Positions 9,113-18,029 are shown, counted from the first letter of the stretch. The stretch is DNA of 64,000 bases from an uncultured Bacilli bacterium (GCA_934085595.1 CAKOHK010000001.1:151180-215179); one strand, 5' to 3'. Numbers and translations: made by a program. Notes: generated from the letters alone by a model not told the origin.

Positions 9113-10234
9113 TTATTTACAAAGTACTAACTTAGATGCTACTTCTTCACTTATTCCACTTTCAAACTCTTCTACTTTCTTATATGTTTCAATATCCATA
9201 GAAGAAACATTTTCATAATTAAGTTCACATAATATCTTTTCATAATATCCATATGTTGGAACTATACTCATATTATATTCTGCATAAGGAAAACTATTTC
9301 TAACTTCTTCTGTCACATTAATAAGATCATCAACACTATTAGAATCTAAAGTGCCTATCTTTTTGGACTGTTCCATGCACTCTCTTCTATATATATTTAT
9401 TTTTTCTTTATCAGGTTCGTAACTCAATAATGAAGTTATATTAGTTTTACCATTAATAAACTCAATTAATAGTTTCTCAAGTTCTGTACTTTCAAACTTA
9501 CCAGAAGCATCCTTATAACGAGTATCCATCTGCATAAGACGAAGTAAATAAACAAGACGATTCATATCAAAACATACTTTATTTTTATTAATATATTTTC
9601 CATCTTTTACCAAGAATGAATTATTATCACATTTACATAGTTCCCTATATTTAGTATAATCTTTCAAACTTATTTCATCTATTTTTTCATAAGTTATTGT
9701 ATTCATAATATCACTATAAAACCTAGTAATATCAGGAAGACTAGCTGCTTTTTCTCTTTGATTATATAGTTCTTTTAATATATATAGTCTAGTAAGTCTA
9801 CCATTAAAATCATATTTAGATAAACCACTATAAAGATTCTCTTTTCTCTTTTCTATTTCTTTATCTATTAAAGAAACCAAATCCACTTCCCCACTATAAC
9901 TTTCAAGTTCATAAAGAGCATACATCCTATCATACTCATCACAGTTACTTTTAGAAATTACATCATACTCTAATAATCTATTAGCAAGCTTATATAAATT
10001 AGAATAAAGAACTAATTCATAAGATAACCCTTTTTCTCTACTAATACTATCTTCATCAAAATCTATATATGAAGTAAAATCTAAATCTTTATATGTAAGT
10101 GTTCCTTCTTCTACATCATGACTATAATAAAAATTACCATCTTCTATCTTTAATATTAATTCTTTAAGTCTTTCTTCATCTATATCCACTTTATATTTAT
10201 AAATCATTCCATCTTTTTCTTCAATATATATCAT
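9113..10234 (-). CDS. tandem-array paralogue 3, unknown function
   Basis: A 373-aa family member with both halves. The start motif IYIEEKDGMIYKYKVDIDEERLKEL is almost identical to its siblings, whereas the region at about residues 30-130 has diverged and is shorter than in the 398-aa copy. The C-terminal half keeps the blocks STELEKLLIEFINGKTNI, INIYRRECMEQSK, FPYAEYNMSI and the tail ASKLVLCK. The ribosome site AGGAGGTTTTGAA is shared with other copies. The contrast between a frozen 5' end and a diverged body points to repeated duplication with homogenised ends. Function unknown. Confidence 0.85.
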   Translation of the reverse strand: MIYIEEKDGMIYKYKVDIDEERLKELILKIEDGNFYYSHDVEEGTLTYKDLDFTSYIDFDEDSISREKGLSYELVLYSNLYKLANRLLEYDVISKSNCDEYDRMYALYELESYSGEVDLVSLIDKEIEKRKENLYSGLSKYDFNGRLTRLYILKELYNQREKAASLPDITRFYSDIMNTITYEKIDEISLKDYTKYRELCKCDNNSFLVKDGKYINKNKVCFDMNRLVYLLRLMQMDTRYKDASGKFESTELEKLLIEFINGKTNITSLLSYEPDKEKINIYRRECMEQSKKIGTLDSNSVDDLINVTEEVRNSFPYAEYNMSIVPTYGYYEKILCELNYENVSSMDIETYKKVEEFESGISEEVASKLVLCK

Positions 10235-10260
10235 TTCAAAACCTCCTTTAAATACTTATA

Positions 10261-11427
10261 CTATTTACCAAGCACTAATTTAGATGCTGCTTCTTTATTT
10301 ACTTCACTATCAAACTCTTGAGCTTTGTTATATATTTCACTATCTAGTGAAGGAATAAAAGTATATCTAAGTTCCTTAATTATTTCTTCATAATATGAAT
10401 CAGTTGAATCTATGCTCATATTATATTCAGCATATGGAAACTCATTTCTAAGTTTTTCCATTAGCTCAATCTCACCATCAATATTTTCTTCACTAAGTAA
10501 ACCAATCTTTCTATAGCGTTCAGCACATTTCTTTTTAAAAATATTTGCTTGTTCTTCTTCACTATTATAATTAATTAATGAAGAAATATCTCCTCCTTCA
10601 TCAAGTATATTAACTAATATACGTTCTAAATTAGTTGGTACTAATCTTCCATCAAGAGCTTTAAATCTTGTATTATCTTCAATACTTTCTAATATATTTC
10701 TCATTCTCTCTTCATCAAATGAAACTAAATATTTTCTAGCGTTTTCATTTTCAGTTTTACTAATAATTCTTGAGTTATAGTTAGATAAAACTAAATAAGC
10801 CATATAATCTTCTTTTAGAATCTCATCTATTCTTTCAAAACTTATAGTGCTCATAACAGCATAAACAAATCTTCTAGCGTCCACAACGTCAGATGCCACT
10901 TTTCTTTGTTTATATAGCTCCTTTATCTTATAAAGTTCTCCGCACTTTCCAGCATAATCAAACTTAGATGGTTCATTTCCGAGTAAACTTTCTCTTTCCT
11001 TAATTTCCTCATCTATTAAAGAAACCAAATCCTTTTCACCATTATAATTTAAGAGTTCAAAAAGCCCAGAAGTCATTATATAATCTCTAATATCATCTTC
11101 ATCACTAAATGGCTCCACGTAATATTCTTCAATATCTTCAATATCTTCTTCCATACCAAGTAGTTTATTAACAATCTTATATAAATTTGAATAATAAACA
11201 AGTTCATATCTAGAACTAAATAAACCGTCACTAAAAATCCAATTTATACTATCAAATCTTGTATAATCAAAATCTAATTCATCAAACTCTAACTTATCTT
11301 CATCTAGCGAATTAGAATATTTAAAGTTACACCCTTTCATCTCATTAAATATTTTTCTAAGTCTTTCTTCATCTATATCTACTTTATACTTATAAATCAT
11401 TCCATCTTTTTCTTCTAAATATATCAT
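10261..11427 (-). CDS. tandem-array paralogue 2-1 (first in array), unknown function
   Basis: A 388-aa full-length member and the promoter-proximal copy of the array. It begins IYLEEKDGMIYKYKVDIDEERLRKI and carries the acidic loop (EEDIEDIEEYYVEPF) at about residues 85-105, the linker ELYKIKELYKQRKVAS, the second-half repeat and the tail ASKLVLGK. It lies 12 bp downstream of the phosphoesterase gene 11440-12546, so all copies may depend on transcription entering from there; I see no separate strong promoter between the two genes. Function unknown. Confidence 0.85.
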   Translation of the reverse strand: MIYLEEKDGMIYKYKVDIDEERLRKIFNEMKGCNFKYSNSLDEDKLEFDELDFDYTRFDSINWIFSDGLFSSRYELVYYSNLYKIVNKLLGMEEDIEDIEEYYVEPFSDEDDIRDYIMTSGLFELLNYNGEKDLVSLIDEEIKERESLLGNEPSKFDYAGKCGELYKIKELYKQRKVASDVVDARRFVYAVMSTISFERIDEILKEDYMAYLVLSNYNSRIISKTENENARKYLVSFDEERMRNILESIEDNTRFKALDGRLVPTNLERILVNILDEGGDISSLINYNSEEEQANIFKKKCAERYRKIGLLSEENIDGEIELMEKLRNEFPYAEYNMSIDSTDSYYEEIIKELRYTFIPSLDSEIYNKAQEFDSEVNKEAASKLVLGK

Positions 11428-11439
11428 TTCAAAACCTCC

Positions 11440-12546
11440 CTATTTGATACCGTATCTTTTACTAAACTTATCTATCATAGATAAACTTCTACTATCTCCT
11501 ACTTCTTCAATAATCTCTTCTTCTATAACTTCTTGTGTTATTTCTTCACACACACTACTTTCTTCTTCTTTAAACTGTACATATCTTTTAAACTTATTTT
11601 CCGGACTACACACTATATGTGTCATAATACTACTCTCTCCAAGAGATATAACCTTATGATCATTATTTAACCATAGTTCCTTTACATTTACAAGTGATAT
11701 AGTATTATTTCCAGTATTAATAGTTATATCTAAAAAACAAGGACACATTTCATTATTAATCATAATATCACTTAAAGTAGGAACTTTAATATATAAACTA
11801 TTAGCGTGCTCTCTTATCTTAAATCTGTGTTCATGTCCACTAAGTACTATTCCACAAGCACTTTCTATATCAAGTTTAGTATTATTTTTATATGTTTTAC
11901 CTAAGTCATGTCTCATAAATATATTAATCTTAGATAAAACAACTTTAGAAAGACCATACCCAGTAAACACCATATCATGCCTTCTAGAATTAATCATTTC
12001 CCCAATATCTATATTAAACTTCTCATAAAAACTCATATCATGATTTCCACCAATCATAAAATTAATAATATTTTTATCAAACGGATATTTCTTAATCGTA
12101 CTATCAATCATATCTATAGGATCACTATAATTAACTTTATATATTGACGAAGGCATAAATCCTTCAAATATATCACCACTATTAAATATAATATTTATTC
12201 CATTCTTCTTAGCATAATCATATACTATTTCCATATATCTATTATCTGAATATTTACTCTCTCTATGTTCATCACTAACAGCTATTATTCTATATATTCT
12301 ATTAGTACTTTGCATAGGATTTCCAACTATAAATATATCTTTATCTTCATTATTAAAAACACTTTTAATTCCATAAGTAATATTACCATTATCATGATAA
12401 AATCTATCTAAATTAATACCATAACATTTAAGTCTATTAAGTTTAATATATAACTGTTTATTACTAATTCCAAGTGTGCTAGCCATCTCATTAGCACTCT
12501 TCCCGTTTTTAATCATCTCTATTATTTTAGCATTGTCTTCATCCAT
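11440..12546 (-). CDS. calcineurin-type metallophosphoesterase with N-terminal helix-turn-helix
   Basis: A 368-aa two-domain protein. Residues 1-40 (IIEMIKNGKSANEMASTLGISNKQLYIKLNRL) read as a homeodomain-like helix-turn-helix. The phosphoesterase core follows, with the five-motif metal site: SDEHRE (about 91), NSGDIFEG (about 119), GGNHD (about 165), a further His in FMRHDLG, and GHEHRF (about 235). A glutamate-rich tail (EEITQEVIEEEIIEEV) precedes the C-terminus. It could hydrolyse a nucleotide or nucleic acid phosphodiester; the substrate cannot be told. It heads the paralogue array directly, and the fusion of DNA-binding and esterase parts suggests a DNA-linked or regulatory role (inference). 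Confidence 0.85.
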   Translation of the reverse strand: MDEDNAKIIEMIKNGKSANEMASTLGISNKQLYIKLNRLKCYGINLDRFYHDNGNITYGIKSVFNNEDKDIFIVGNPMQSTNRIYRIIAVSDEHRESKYSDNRYMEIVYDYAKKNGINIIFNSGDIFEGFMPSSIYKVNYSDPIDMIDSTIKKYPFDKNIINFMIGGNHDMSFYEKFNIDIGEMINSRRHDMVFTGYGLSKVVLSKINIFMRHDLGKTYKNNTKLDIESACGIVLSGHEHRFKIREHANSLYIKVPTLSDIMINNEMCPCFLDITINTGNNTISLVNVKELWLNNDHKVISLGESSIMTHIVCSPENKFKRYVQFKEEESSVCEEITQEVIEEEIIEEVGDSRSLSMIDKFSKRYGIK

Positions 12547-12588
12547 AACTATCCCCTAACATAATTTTAACAACTAATATTTATATAA

Positions 12589-12804
12589 TCAAGAATAATA
12601 TTTAAACTTAATAAGTTTATATAAATGAACTAAAACAAGCGCACTATTTAAAAACCATACACTAAAAGCATGTATTAATAGTCCATATATAACAAAAAGT
12701 ATAGCTCCTATTAAATTAACTATTCTAATCTTTTCTTCACCCTTAAGTAAAAAAGATATTAAAACTATTACGCTCGCACAAACGCCTATAACTTCATAAT
12801 TCAT
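12589..12804 (-). CDS. small YgjV-like inner membrane protein
   Basis: A 71-aa protein made almost entirely of two to three hydrophobic helices (about residues 4-20, 27-46 and 48-62), with the short basic loop KGEEKIRIVN between the first two. The pattern S-F-x-x-K-G-x-x-K-I-R-x-x-N followed by LFxIYGLL resembles the YgjV-type bacterial inner membrane family, where this loop is conserved. It lies 2 bp from recX and is likely co-transcribed with it. Function unknown. Confidence 0.6.
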   Translation of the reverse strand: MNYEVIGVCASVIVLISFLLKGEEKIRIVNLIGAILFVIYGLLIHAFSVWFLNSALVLVHLYKLIKFKYYS

Positions 12805-12806
12805 AT

Positions 12807-13547
12807 TTATTCCCTTTCAAAGCAATCATTTACCTCACTATAACTATATCCTTTTCTAAGTAAATAATTAATTATCATATTTTTATCTTTATATTTCTTA
12901 CTTGCTTTATTAAACTCATTAATTATATTAGAATTATCTATATTTATATTACAAAGTTTACTACTTATCATATCTTTATCATATCCCATATTATATAAAT
13001 CTATTTTAAGTTTATTTATTATCATATAACTACTTTTATTCTTAAGTGTTTTAAGTTTCTTTTCTATTATTTTATTTATTTTGTCTTCCCATACTTTATC
13101 ATCAAATGTATATAAATATCCATCTATTTCTTCACTACTAAACCCATTATCTATAAGTTCTCTTTTAATTTTATATGGTCCATCATACCCAAGATTAACT
13201 TTATCATTTATAAAACACTCTATATATACTTTATTATTAAGTAGTCCAAGTTCTTCTATTTTATTTATTGCAAAATCTATATATTTATTATCAAACTCTT
13301 TCTTTTCTAAATATTTAATAAGTTCCTTTTTATTTCTAAGTTTTACTTCTATATAACTAAGTAACATATGATATGCTTCATAATATTTATTTTCATCTAT
13401 CATATTTGATAATTCTTCTATATTTATATCACTTTTTAATAATAAATTATATTTAAGTATAATTTCTTCATATAAACATATTTGACTATCTTCTAAATAT
13501 ACATTATATCTATTCTTACCTACTTTTTTATACTTAGTAATTTTCAT
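12807..13547 (-). CDS. recX: RecX-family regulator of RecA
   Basis: A 246-aa helical repeat protein of the RecX family, which binds RecA filaments and modulates recombination and SOS activity. The family pattern of tandem three-helix units is visible: YIEVKLRNKKELIKYLEKKEF (about 85-105), then a glycine-containing INDKVNLGYDGPYKIKRELIDNGFSSEEI block (about 130-158), and a final YLLRKGYSYSEV repeat near the C-terminus. Length is slightly below the Bacillus protein. A ribosome site (AGGGGGT) precedes the ATG. No recA is visible in the window. Confidence 0.85.
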   Translation of the reverse strand: MKITKYKKVGKNRYNVYLEDSQICLYEEIILKYNLLLKSDINIEELSNMIDENKYYEAYHMLLSYIEVKLRNKKELIKYLEKKEFDNKYIDFAINKIEELGLLNNKVYIECFINDKVNLGYDGPYKIKRELIDNGFSSEEIDGYLYTFDDKVWEDKINKIIEKKLKTLKNKSSYMIINKLKIDLYNMGYDKDMISSKLCNINIDNSNIINEFNKASKKYKDKNMIINYLLRKGYSYSEVNDCFERE

Positions 13548-13569
13548 ATAAAATCACCCCCTAATATTA

Positions 13570-14757
13570 TTAATCATCTGCATAATTATCAAAATATCTT
13601 TGTACTAATACTACAGGTGTTCCTTTGTCTCCACTACCACTAGTAAGGTCACATAAACTTCCTAGTAAGTCTGTATAGTGTCTTGGTGTAGTACCTTGAG
13701 ATGCCATTGTTCCAGCAAGATTACTATTTTTATTCTTAATAGCTTTTTTCATAGCTTCATTAAGTTCTTCTCCTCTTAAATCTTTAAACTCATTCTCACT
13801 AAAATATTTAAGTTTAATTTCATTAGGGCTTCCATTAAGTCCACTTGTATAAGCAGGACTAACAACAGGATCAGCAAGTTCCCATATTTTACTTGTTGGA
13901 TCTTTAAATGCTCCATCTCCATATACCATTACTTCTATATTTTTACCAGTCTTTTTCCTCATCATTTCTTGTATTTTAAGAACAAGAGTGTCCCCAGTTC
14001 TAGGAAATAATTTAACCTTTTCACTAGTAGAACGATTACTACCAAGAAGTCCGTAAGGAGAATAACCACTACCATCTACACTACTATTAAGTATATCACT
14101 CATCATAATAACATTTCTAGCCCCATGTTTAAGTAATCTATTTTTAGTATATTCTCTTGTATGTATATCACAGTTTATAATATCACCAGTATATTCAAGA
14201 ATAACCTCAGGTTTATTAGCAAATACCATTTCAAACTCACAGCCCTCTTTAGTAACTATATCTTTATATACTTGATACATATTAACACCAGTAAACATAT
14301 GCTTAAAATGACTATAATTCTTCACATACTCTTCTTCACTAATAACATCATTACTTATATTTACATCATTCTTTATTAAATCTTCCATATACATAATATC
14401 ATTACCAACTTCATCACTAGGATAACTACATAATAATGTAATCTTCTTAGTACTTCTTGCCATAGCTGATAATAACACAGCAAATCTATTTCTTGATAAT
14501 ATCGGATACACAACTCCAATATGATCACTATTAAGTTTATTTTTAATATCTTTAGCTATCTGATCTAAAGTAGCAAAATTACCTTCACTAATACCAACCA
14601 CTGCTTCAGTAACTGCTATTACATCTTTATCATAAAATTCAAATCCTTCACTCTCACTTGCTTTAATAACACTATCTACTACTATAGAAGCTAAATCATC
14701 TCCTTCTTTAATAATAGGTGTTCTAATTCCTCTAACTATAGTTCCAACGTTTCTCAT
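13570..14757 (-). CDS. coenzyme F420-0:L-glutamate ligase-like protein
   Basis: A 395-aa protein of the CofE/FbiB ligase family. In methanogens and actinobacteria this fold adds glutamates to F420-0; many Firmicutes carry a long homologue of unknown substrate. Family features seen: N-terminal VRGIRTPIIKEGDDL, DVIAVTEAVVGISEGN (about 44-59), LSRNRFAVLLSAMARS, and a C-terminal MVYGDGAFKDPTSKIWELADPV with Asp residues fit for metal. No other F420 genes are visible here, so the true acceptor is probably different (inference). A good ribosome site (AGGAGG) precedes the start. Confidence 0.8.
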   Translation of the reverse strand: MRNVGTIVRGIRTPIIKEGDDLASIVVDSVIKASESEGFEFYDKDVIAVTEAVVGISEGNFATLDQIAKDIKNKLNSDHIGVVYPILSRNRFAVLLSAMARSTKKITLLCSYPSDEVGNDIMYMEDLIKNDVNISNDVISEEEYVKNYSHFKHMFTGVNMYQVYKDIVTKEGCEFEMVFANKPEVILEYTGDIINCDIHTREYTKNRLLKHGARNVIMMSDILNSSVDGSGYSPYGLLGSNRSTSEKVKLFPRTGDTLVLKIQEMMRKKTGKNIEVMVYGDGAFKDPTSKIWELADPVVSPAYTSGLNGSPNEIKLKYFSENEFKDLRGEELNEAMKKAIKNKNSNLAGTMASQGTTPRHYTDLLGSLCDLTSGSGDKGTPVVLVQRYFDNYADD

Positions 14758-14790
14758 ATAATCCTCCTAAATAATAATATCACACCAAAA

Positions 14791-14813
14791 GAAAAAACTC
14801 TACACATGTAGAG
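14791..14813 (-). terminator. intrinsic terminator of the surface-protein gene 14826-16343
   Basis: CTCTAC-ACAT-GTAGAG forms a six-pair hairpin that is followed on the minus strand by a T6 tract (14792-14797). It sits 13 bp after the stop codon of the surface-protein gene, separating it from the F420 ligase-like gene. Confidence 0.8.
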
Positions 14814-14825
14814 TAAATATTATAA

Positions 14826-16343
14826 TTATTCTATAACAAATGGATTATCTTTACTTCCATCACCTGACATATATTGCACACTCGAAGATAAAAATAATAC
14901 GGGTCTTATATTATTATCAGTGTTAGTAGGCAAATAACTAGTTAAAGATCCATCATTAACTATGTTCATTACATTAGCAGCACTACCAGAACGAGGCGAA
15001 ATTGTCCAATAATAAGAAGAATTAGCTAACCAATTAGTACTTGTACAAGTAGAATTATTATATGAACTTCCTAAAGTAGATGTATTATAGCATCCGCTAC
15101 TTGCATACATATAATCACTCGGATATACAAGTCCAACTTCTCCATCCCATGTTTGTTTATTTCCACTTGGCACACTTGTACTTCTTTCTTGAGTATATAC
15201 TTGTTTTGTATTTCCAAAACTCATTCCATTTAATACTATATTTCCAAGATACCATTTTGTACTGCTTATTTGATTTCTTGCTTCAGCCGTTAATCCATTA
15301 CTTGCATATGTTCCAGTTCTATTGTAATAATTCCCACTATTTAATGTTGTCTTTAAAGATGCTGTTGTCCAATCATTTTTTGATGCAGAAAACGCCACTT
15401 TTCCTATTTGATTCCTAATTATTTTTACTTTATTTTCTTTAGTATATGTTCCATCTTCATTTGGTGTTTCCACTTCAAATACCCCAATTATTCTCCATCT
15501 CTCAATTTCATCATTAAATGTTATATAATTATTTGGACTTTTACCTTGATATCTATATTCAGTTGAATTATATTTTTGATTACCTGTTGCAGTTTGGTCA
15601 ATTTTGGTTAGCTTCAAAGTTTGATAATTACTTACTAAATACGTCACCAAAGATTTACTTTCTTCAAAATATAAACTGCATTTAGTTTGTTTATTTGAAC
15701 CTATAATTATTTTTTTATTTAAAGTATCATATTCTACTGTAGCATCATTATTACAAGTATAACTCTTTAACTTATAATATTTATTTAAATCGAGTTCATT
15801 TACTCTCTCACTATCAACATATAATGCTGTTGTTTCAAAATCATATTTCCAGTAGTCATCTAAAATTTCTGTATATGTATCAAGAACTTTAATTTCATCT
15901 ACGTCGTTAAATGAATATCCCCCAAATACCATAAGTGATAATGTTTGTTTTTCATTGCTTTCATTTTTAATTATAAGTGATATTGTTCTTTTAGTGAGTA
16001 TTCCTCCAAATGCTGGTTCAAGATAATCTGAAGCATATTTAACATCAATGTAATCGTTATTTAAATATGCAAGTTTATAGTTAGTAGAAACTGCATTTAA
16101 ACTTGTTATTTCTATAGTATGTTCTGTTTCTCCTGGATCTATATCAATAGTATAAGTGTTTTCATCATCTATTTTTATAGAATACAAAAGTTCCGAAATA
16201 TACATTTCATTACTTCTATAACTTTCACTGTTTATAGTAAACTTCGCATAACTAAATGCAAGTAACGGACAAAGTCCGATCAACACTAAAACTATAAAAA
16301 TGTTTTTCTTTATATAATATATTACATTTTTTCTTATACTCAT
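14826..16343 (-). CDS. surface protein A of a five-member family, shared variable C-terminal domain, anchored N-terminus
   Basis: A 505-aa exported protein. Residues 11-32 form one hydrophobic helix (IKKNIFIVLVLIGLCPLLAF) followed by SYAKFTINSESYRSNEMY, like the start of camelysin/TasA-type matrix proteins. A beta-rich stalk runs to about 230. The shared domain begins at TKIDQTATGNQKYNSTEY and contains YQGKSPNNYITFN, WRIIGVFEVETP, KVKIIRNQIG, QISSTKWYLGN, WDGEVGLVYPSDYMYAS and, near the end, YYWTISPRSG...IRPVLFL...GDGSKDNPFVIE. This end resembles lectin-like paralogous domains of gut Firmicutes (DUF6273-like). Surface-exposed adhesin or ligand binder is an inference. Its promoter contains an 11-G run (see 16368-16399). 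Confidence 0.85.
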   Translation of the reverse strand: MSIRKNVIYYIKKNIFIVLVLIGLCPLLAFSYAKFTINSESYRSNEMYISELLYSIKIDDENTYTIDIDPGETEHTIEITSLNAVSTNYKLAYLNNDYIDVKYASDYLEPAFGGILTKRTISLIIKNESNEKQTLSLMVFGGYSFNDVDEIKVLDTYTEILDDYWKYDFETTALYVDSERVNELDLNKYYKLKSYTCNNDATVEYDTLNKKIIIGSNKQTKCSLYFEESKSLVTYLVSNYQTLKLTKIDQTATGNQKYNSTEYRYQGKSPNNYITFNDEIERWRIIGVFEVETPNEDGTYTKENKVKIIRNQIGKVAFSASKNDWTTASLKTTLNSGNYYNRTGTYASNGLTAEARNQISSTKWYLGNIVLNGMSFGNTKQVYTQERSTSVPSGNKQTWDGEVGLVYPSDYMYASSGCYNTSTLGSSYNNSTCTSTNWLANSSYYWTISPRSGSAANVMNIVNDGSLTSYLPTNTDNNIRPVLFLSSSVQYMSGDGSKDNPFVIE

Positions 16344-16367
16344 CTTGATATACCTTCTTATATTAGA

Positions 16368-16399
16368 ATTATATCATAGGGTACCCCCCCCCCCGTCAA
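16368..16399 (-). promoter_or_regulatory. promoter with an 11-G homopolymer in the -35/-10 spacer
   Basis: On the minus strand TTGACG (16399-16394) is followed by the rest of a G11 run (16394-16384), then TACCC and TATGATATAAT. The distance from TTGACG to TATAAT (16373-16368) is 20 bp and to the overlapping TATGAT (16378-16373) it is 15 bp, so neither is at the optimum 17. Loss or gain of G residues would shift the spacing, the mechanism known for phase-variable promoters such as Neisseria porA. The promoter feeds surface protein A, whose ribosome site AGAAGG lies just downstream. Confidence 0.7.
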
Positions 16400-16439
16400 G
16401 TGGCGAATGTGTATTTGCTTTAAGTACTTCAAGTTTTTA

Positions 16440-16476
16440 CAAAAAAATAGCAAACATTTTATATCATGTTCACTAT
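16440..16476 (-). terminator. intrinsic terminator after iscU
   Basis: AATAGTGAACAT and ATGTTTGCTATT pair across an eight-base loop with two G-U pairs, followed on the minus strand by T7. It ends the iscS-iscU transcript and isolates the downstream G-tract promoter. Confidence 0.75.
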
Positions 16477-16482
16477 TTATTA

Positions 16483-16857
16483 TTATTTATTTAACTCTTT
16501 ATTTTGATAATCTTCTATAGCTGCTTTTATTGCTTCTTCAGCAAGTACTGAACAATGCATCTTTACTGGAGGTAATCCATCAAGTGCTTCAGCAACAGCT
16601 TTATTTGTTAAAGTTAACGCTTCACTAATACTTTTACCTTTAATAAGTTCTGTTGCCATTGAAGAAGTAGCAATAGCGGAAGCACAACCAAATGTCTTAA
16701 ACTTAACATCTGTTATAATTCCATCTTTTACTTTAATATACATCTTCATAACATCCCCACATACAGGGTTACCAACAGTACCTATTCCATCAGCATCTTC
16801 AATAACTCCAACATTTCTTGGATTTTCAAAATGATCCATAACTTTTTCTGAATACAT
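16483..16857 (-). CDS. iscU: iron-sulfur cluster scaffold protein IscU/SufU
   Basis: A 124-aa scaffold on which Fe-S clusters are assembled with sulfur from the adjacent cysteine desulfurase. The three ligand cysteines are at Cys33 (GNPVCGD), Cys58 (FGCASA) and Cys102 (MHCSVLA), with Asp35 after the first. The Lys/Leu-rich PPVKMHCS motif resembles IscU's LPPVK chaperone-binding site. An upstream in-frame start at 16881 adds eight residues inside iscS. The ATG at 16857 overlaps the iscS stop as TAATG and is preceded by GGAGGAG, so it is chosen. No SufBCD genes are in the window. Confidence 0.92.
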   Translation of the reverse strand: MYSEKVMDHFENPRNVGVIEDADGIGTVGNPVCGDVMKMYIKVKDGIITDVKFKTFGCASAIATSSMATELIKGKSISEALTLTNKAVAEALDGLPPVKMHCSVLAEEAIKAAIEDYQNKELNK

Positions 16858-18029
16858 TATTTTTTCTCCTCCTCTTCCCATAATGGTGACATATCTCTAA
16901 GTCTATCAATAATTTCTACCATACTATCAATTAAATAATCTACTTCTTCTTTAGTATTATGTTTTCCTATACTTACTCTAATTGAACCATGTGCAACTTC
17001 ATGAGGTAATCCAGTAGCAAGTAACACATATGATGGTTCTAGACTCTTAGAAGAACAAGCACTACCAGTACTAACACATATACCTTTAGCATCTAAAAGT
17101 AGTAATATACTCTCCCCTTCAACACATTTAAATGAGAAGTTAGCATTCCCTGGAAGTCTATCATTCCTGTCCCCATTTAATATAACCTCTGGTATTCTCT
17201 TTTCTATTTCACTTATATAGTAATCTCTAAGTTCTTTGATTCTCTTAGTATTTTCATCAAAATCTCTATAAGCCTTTTCAATAGCATAACTAATTCCAAT
17301 TATACCAGGAGTATTTTCTGTACCACTTCTTTTATCTTTCTCTTGGTGTCCTCCATCATTAATTCTACTAATTCTAACTCCAGTTCTAACAAACAAAACA
17401 CCAATTCCTTTAGGTCCATAAAACTTATGTCCTGACATACTAAGCATATCTATATTCATTTCATTTACATCTATAAGTACGCTTCCAACTGCCTGAACAG
17501 CATCTGTATGAAATACTATATTATGTTTATGAGCTATTTCTCCTATTTCTTTAATAGGTTCTATAGTACCTATTTCATTATTAGCAAACATAATACTAAT
17601 TAAAATAGTATCTTCTCTAATAGCATCTTCTAATTCTTTAAGACTTATCTTACCATTTTTATCTACCCCAAGATAAGTAACTTCAAATCCTTCTTTTTCA
17701 AGCGCTTTCATACTATTAATAATAGCAGGATGCTCTATACATGATGTAATAATATGTTTTCCTTTATGTTTATTAGCAAGAGCAAACCCTTTAACAGCTA
17801 AATTATCACTTTCAGTTCCACCAGAAGTAAAATATATTTCACTTCCCTTAGCATTTATACATCCAGCTATTCTATCTCTTGCCTCATTTACTTCTTTATT
17901 TAAATCTTGACTTACACTATATATTGAAGATGGATTATAATACTTATCCATAAAATAAGGTTTCATTTTCTCAAATACTTCACTATCTAGCATAGTAGTC
18001 GCAGAATTATCAAAATATTTTATATTCAT
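16857..18029 (-). CDS. iscS: cysteine desulfurase IscS/NifS
   Basis: A 390-aa PLP enzyme that takes sulfur from cysteine for Fe-S cluster and thio-cofactor synthesis. The fold-type I signature is complete: SGGTESDN (about 70), HTDAVQAVG (about 175), the PLP lysine in MSGHKFYGPKGIG (about 200), and the catalytic cysteine in VSTGSACSS (about 325) on a loop of NifS/IscS type rather than SufS type. It is followed at once by iscU in an overlapping pair. Start at an ATG matching NIKYFDNSATT, the usual N-terminus. Confidence 0.95.
   Translation of the reverse strand: MNIKYFDNSATTMLDSEVFEKMKPYFMDKYYNPSSIYSVSQDLNKEVNEARDRIAGCINAKGSEIYFTSGGTESDNLAVKGFALANKHKGKHIITSCIEHPAIINSMKALEKEGFEVTYLGVDKNGKISLKELEDAIREDTILISIMFANNEIGTIEPIKEIGEIAHKHNIVFHTDAVQAVGSVLIDVNEMNIDMLSMSGHKFYGPKGIGVLFVRTGVRISRINDGGHQEKDKRSGTENTPGIIGISYAIEKAYRDFDENTKRIKELRDYYISEIEKRIPEVILNGDRNDRLPGNANFSFKCVEGESILLLLDAKGICVSTGSACSSKSLEPSYVLLATGLPHEVAHGSIRVSIGKHNTKEEVDYLIDSMVEIIDRLRDMSPLWEEEEKK

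Noticed and set aside
4757..11427. Regularly spaced identical 60-bp segments resembling a repeat array or CRISPR
   Set aside because: The segments are the conserved 5' ends and ribosome sites of tandem genes about 1 kb apart, not short repeats with spacers.
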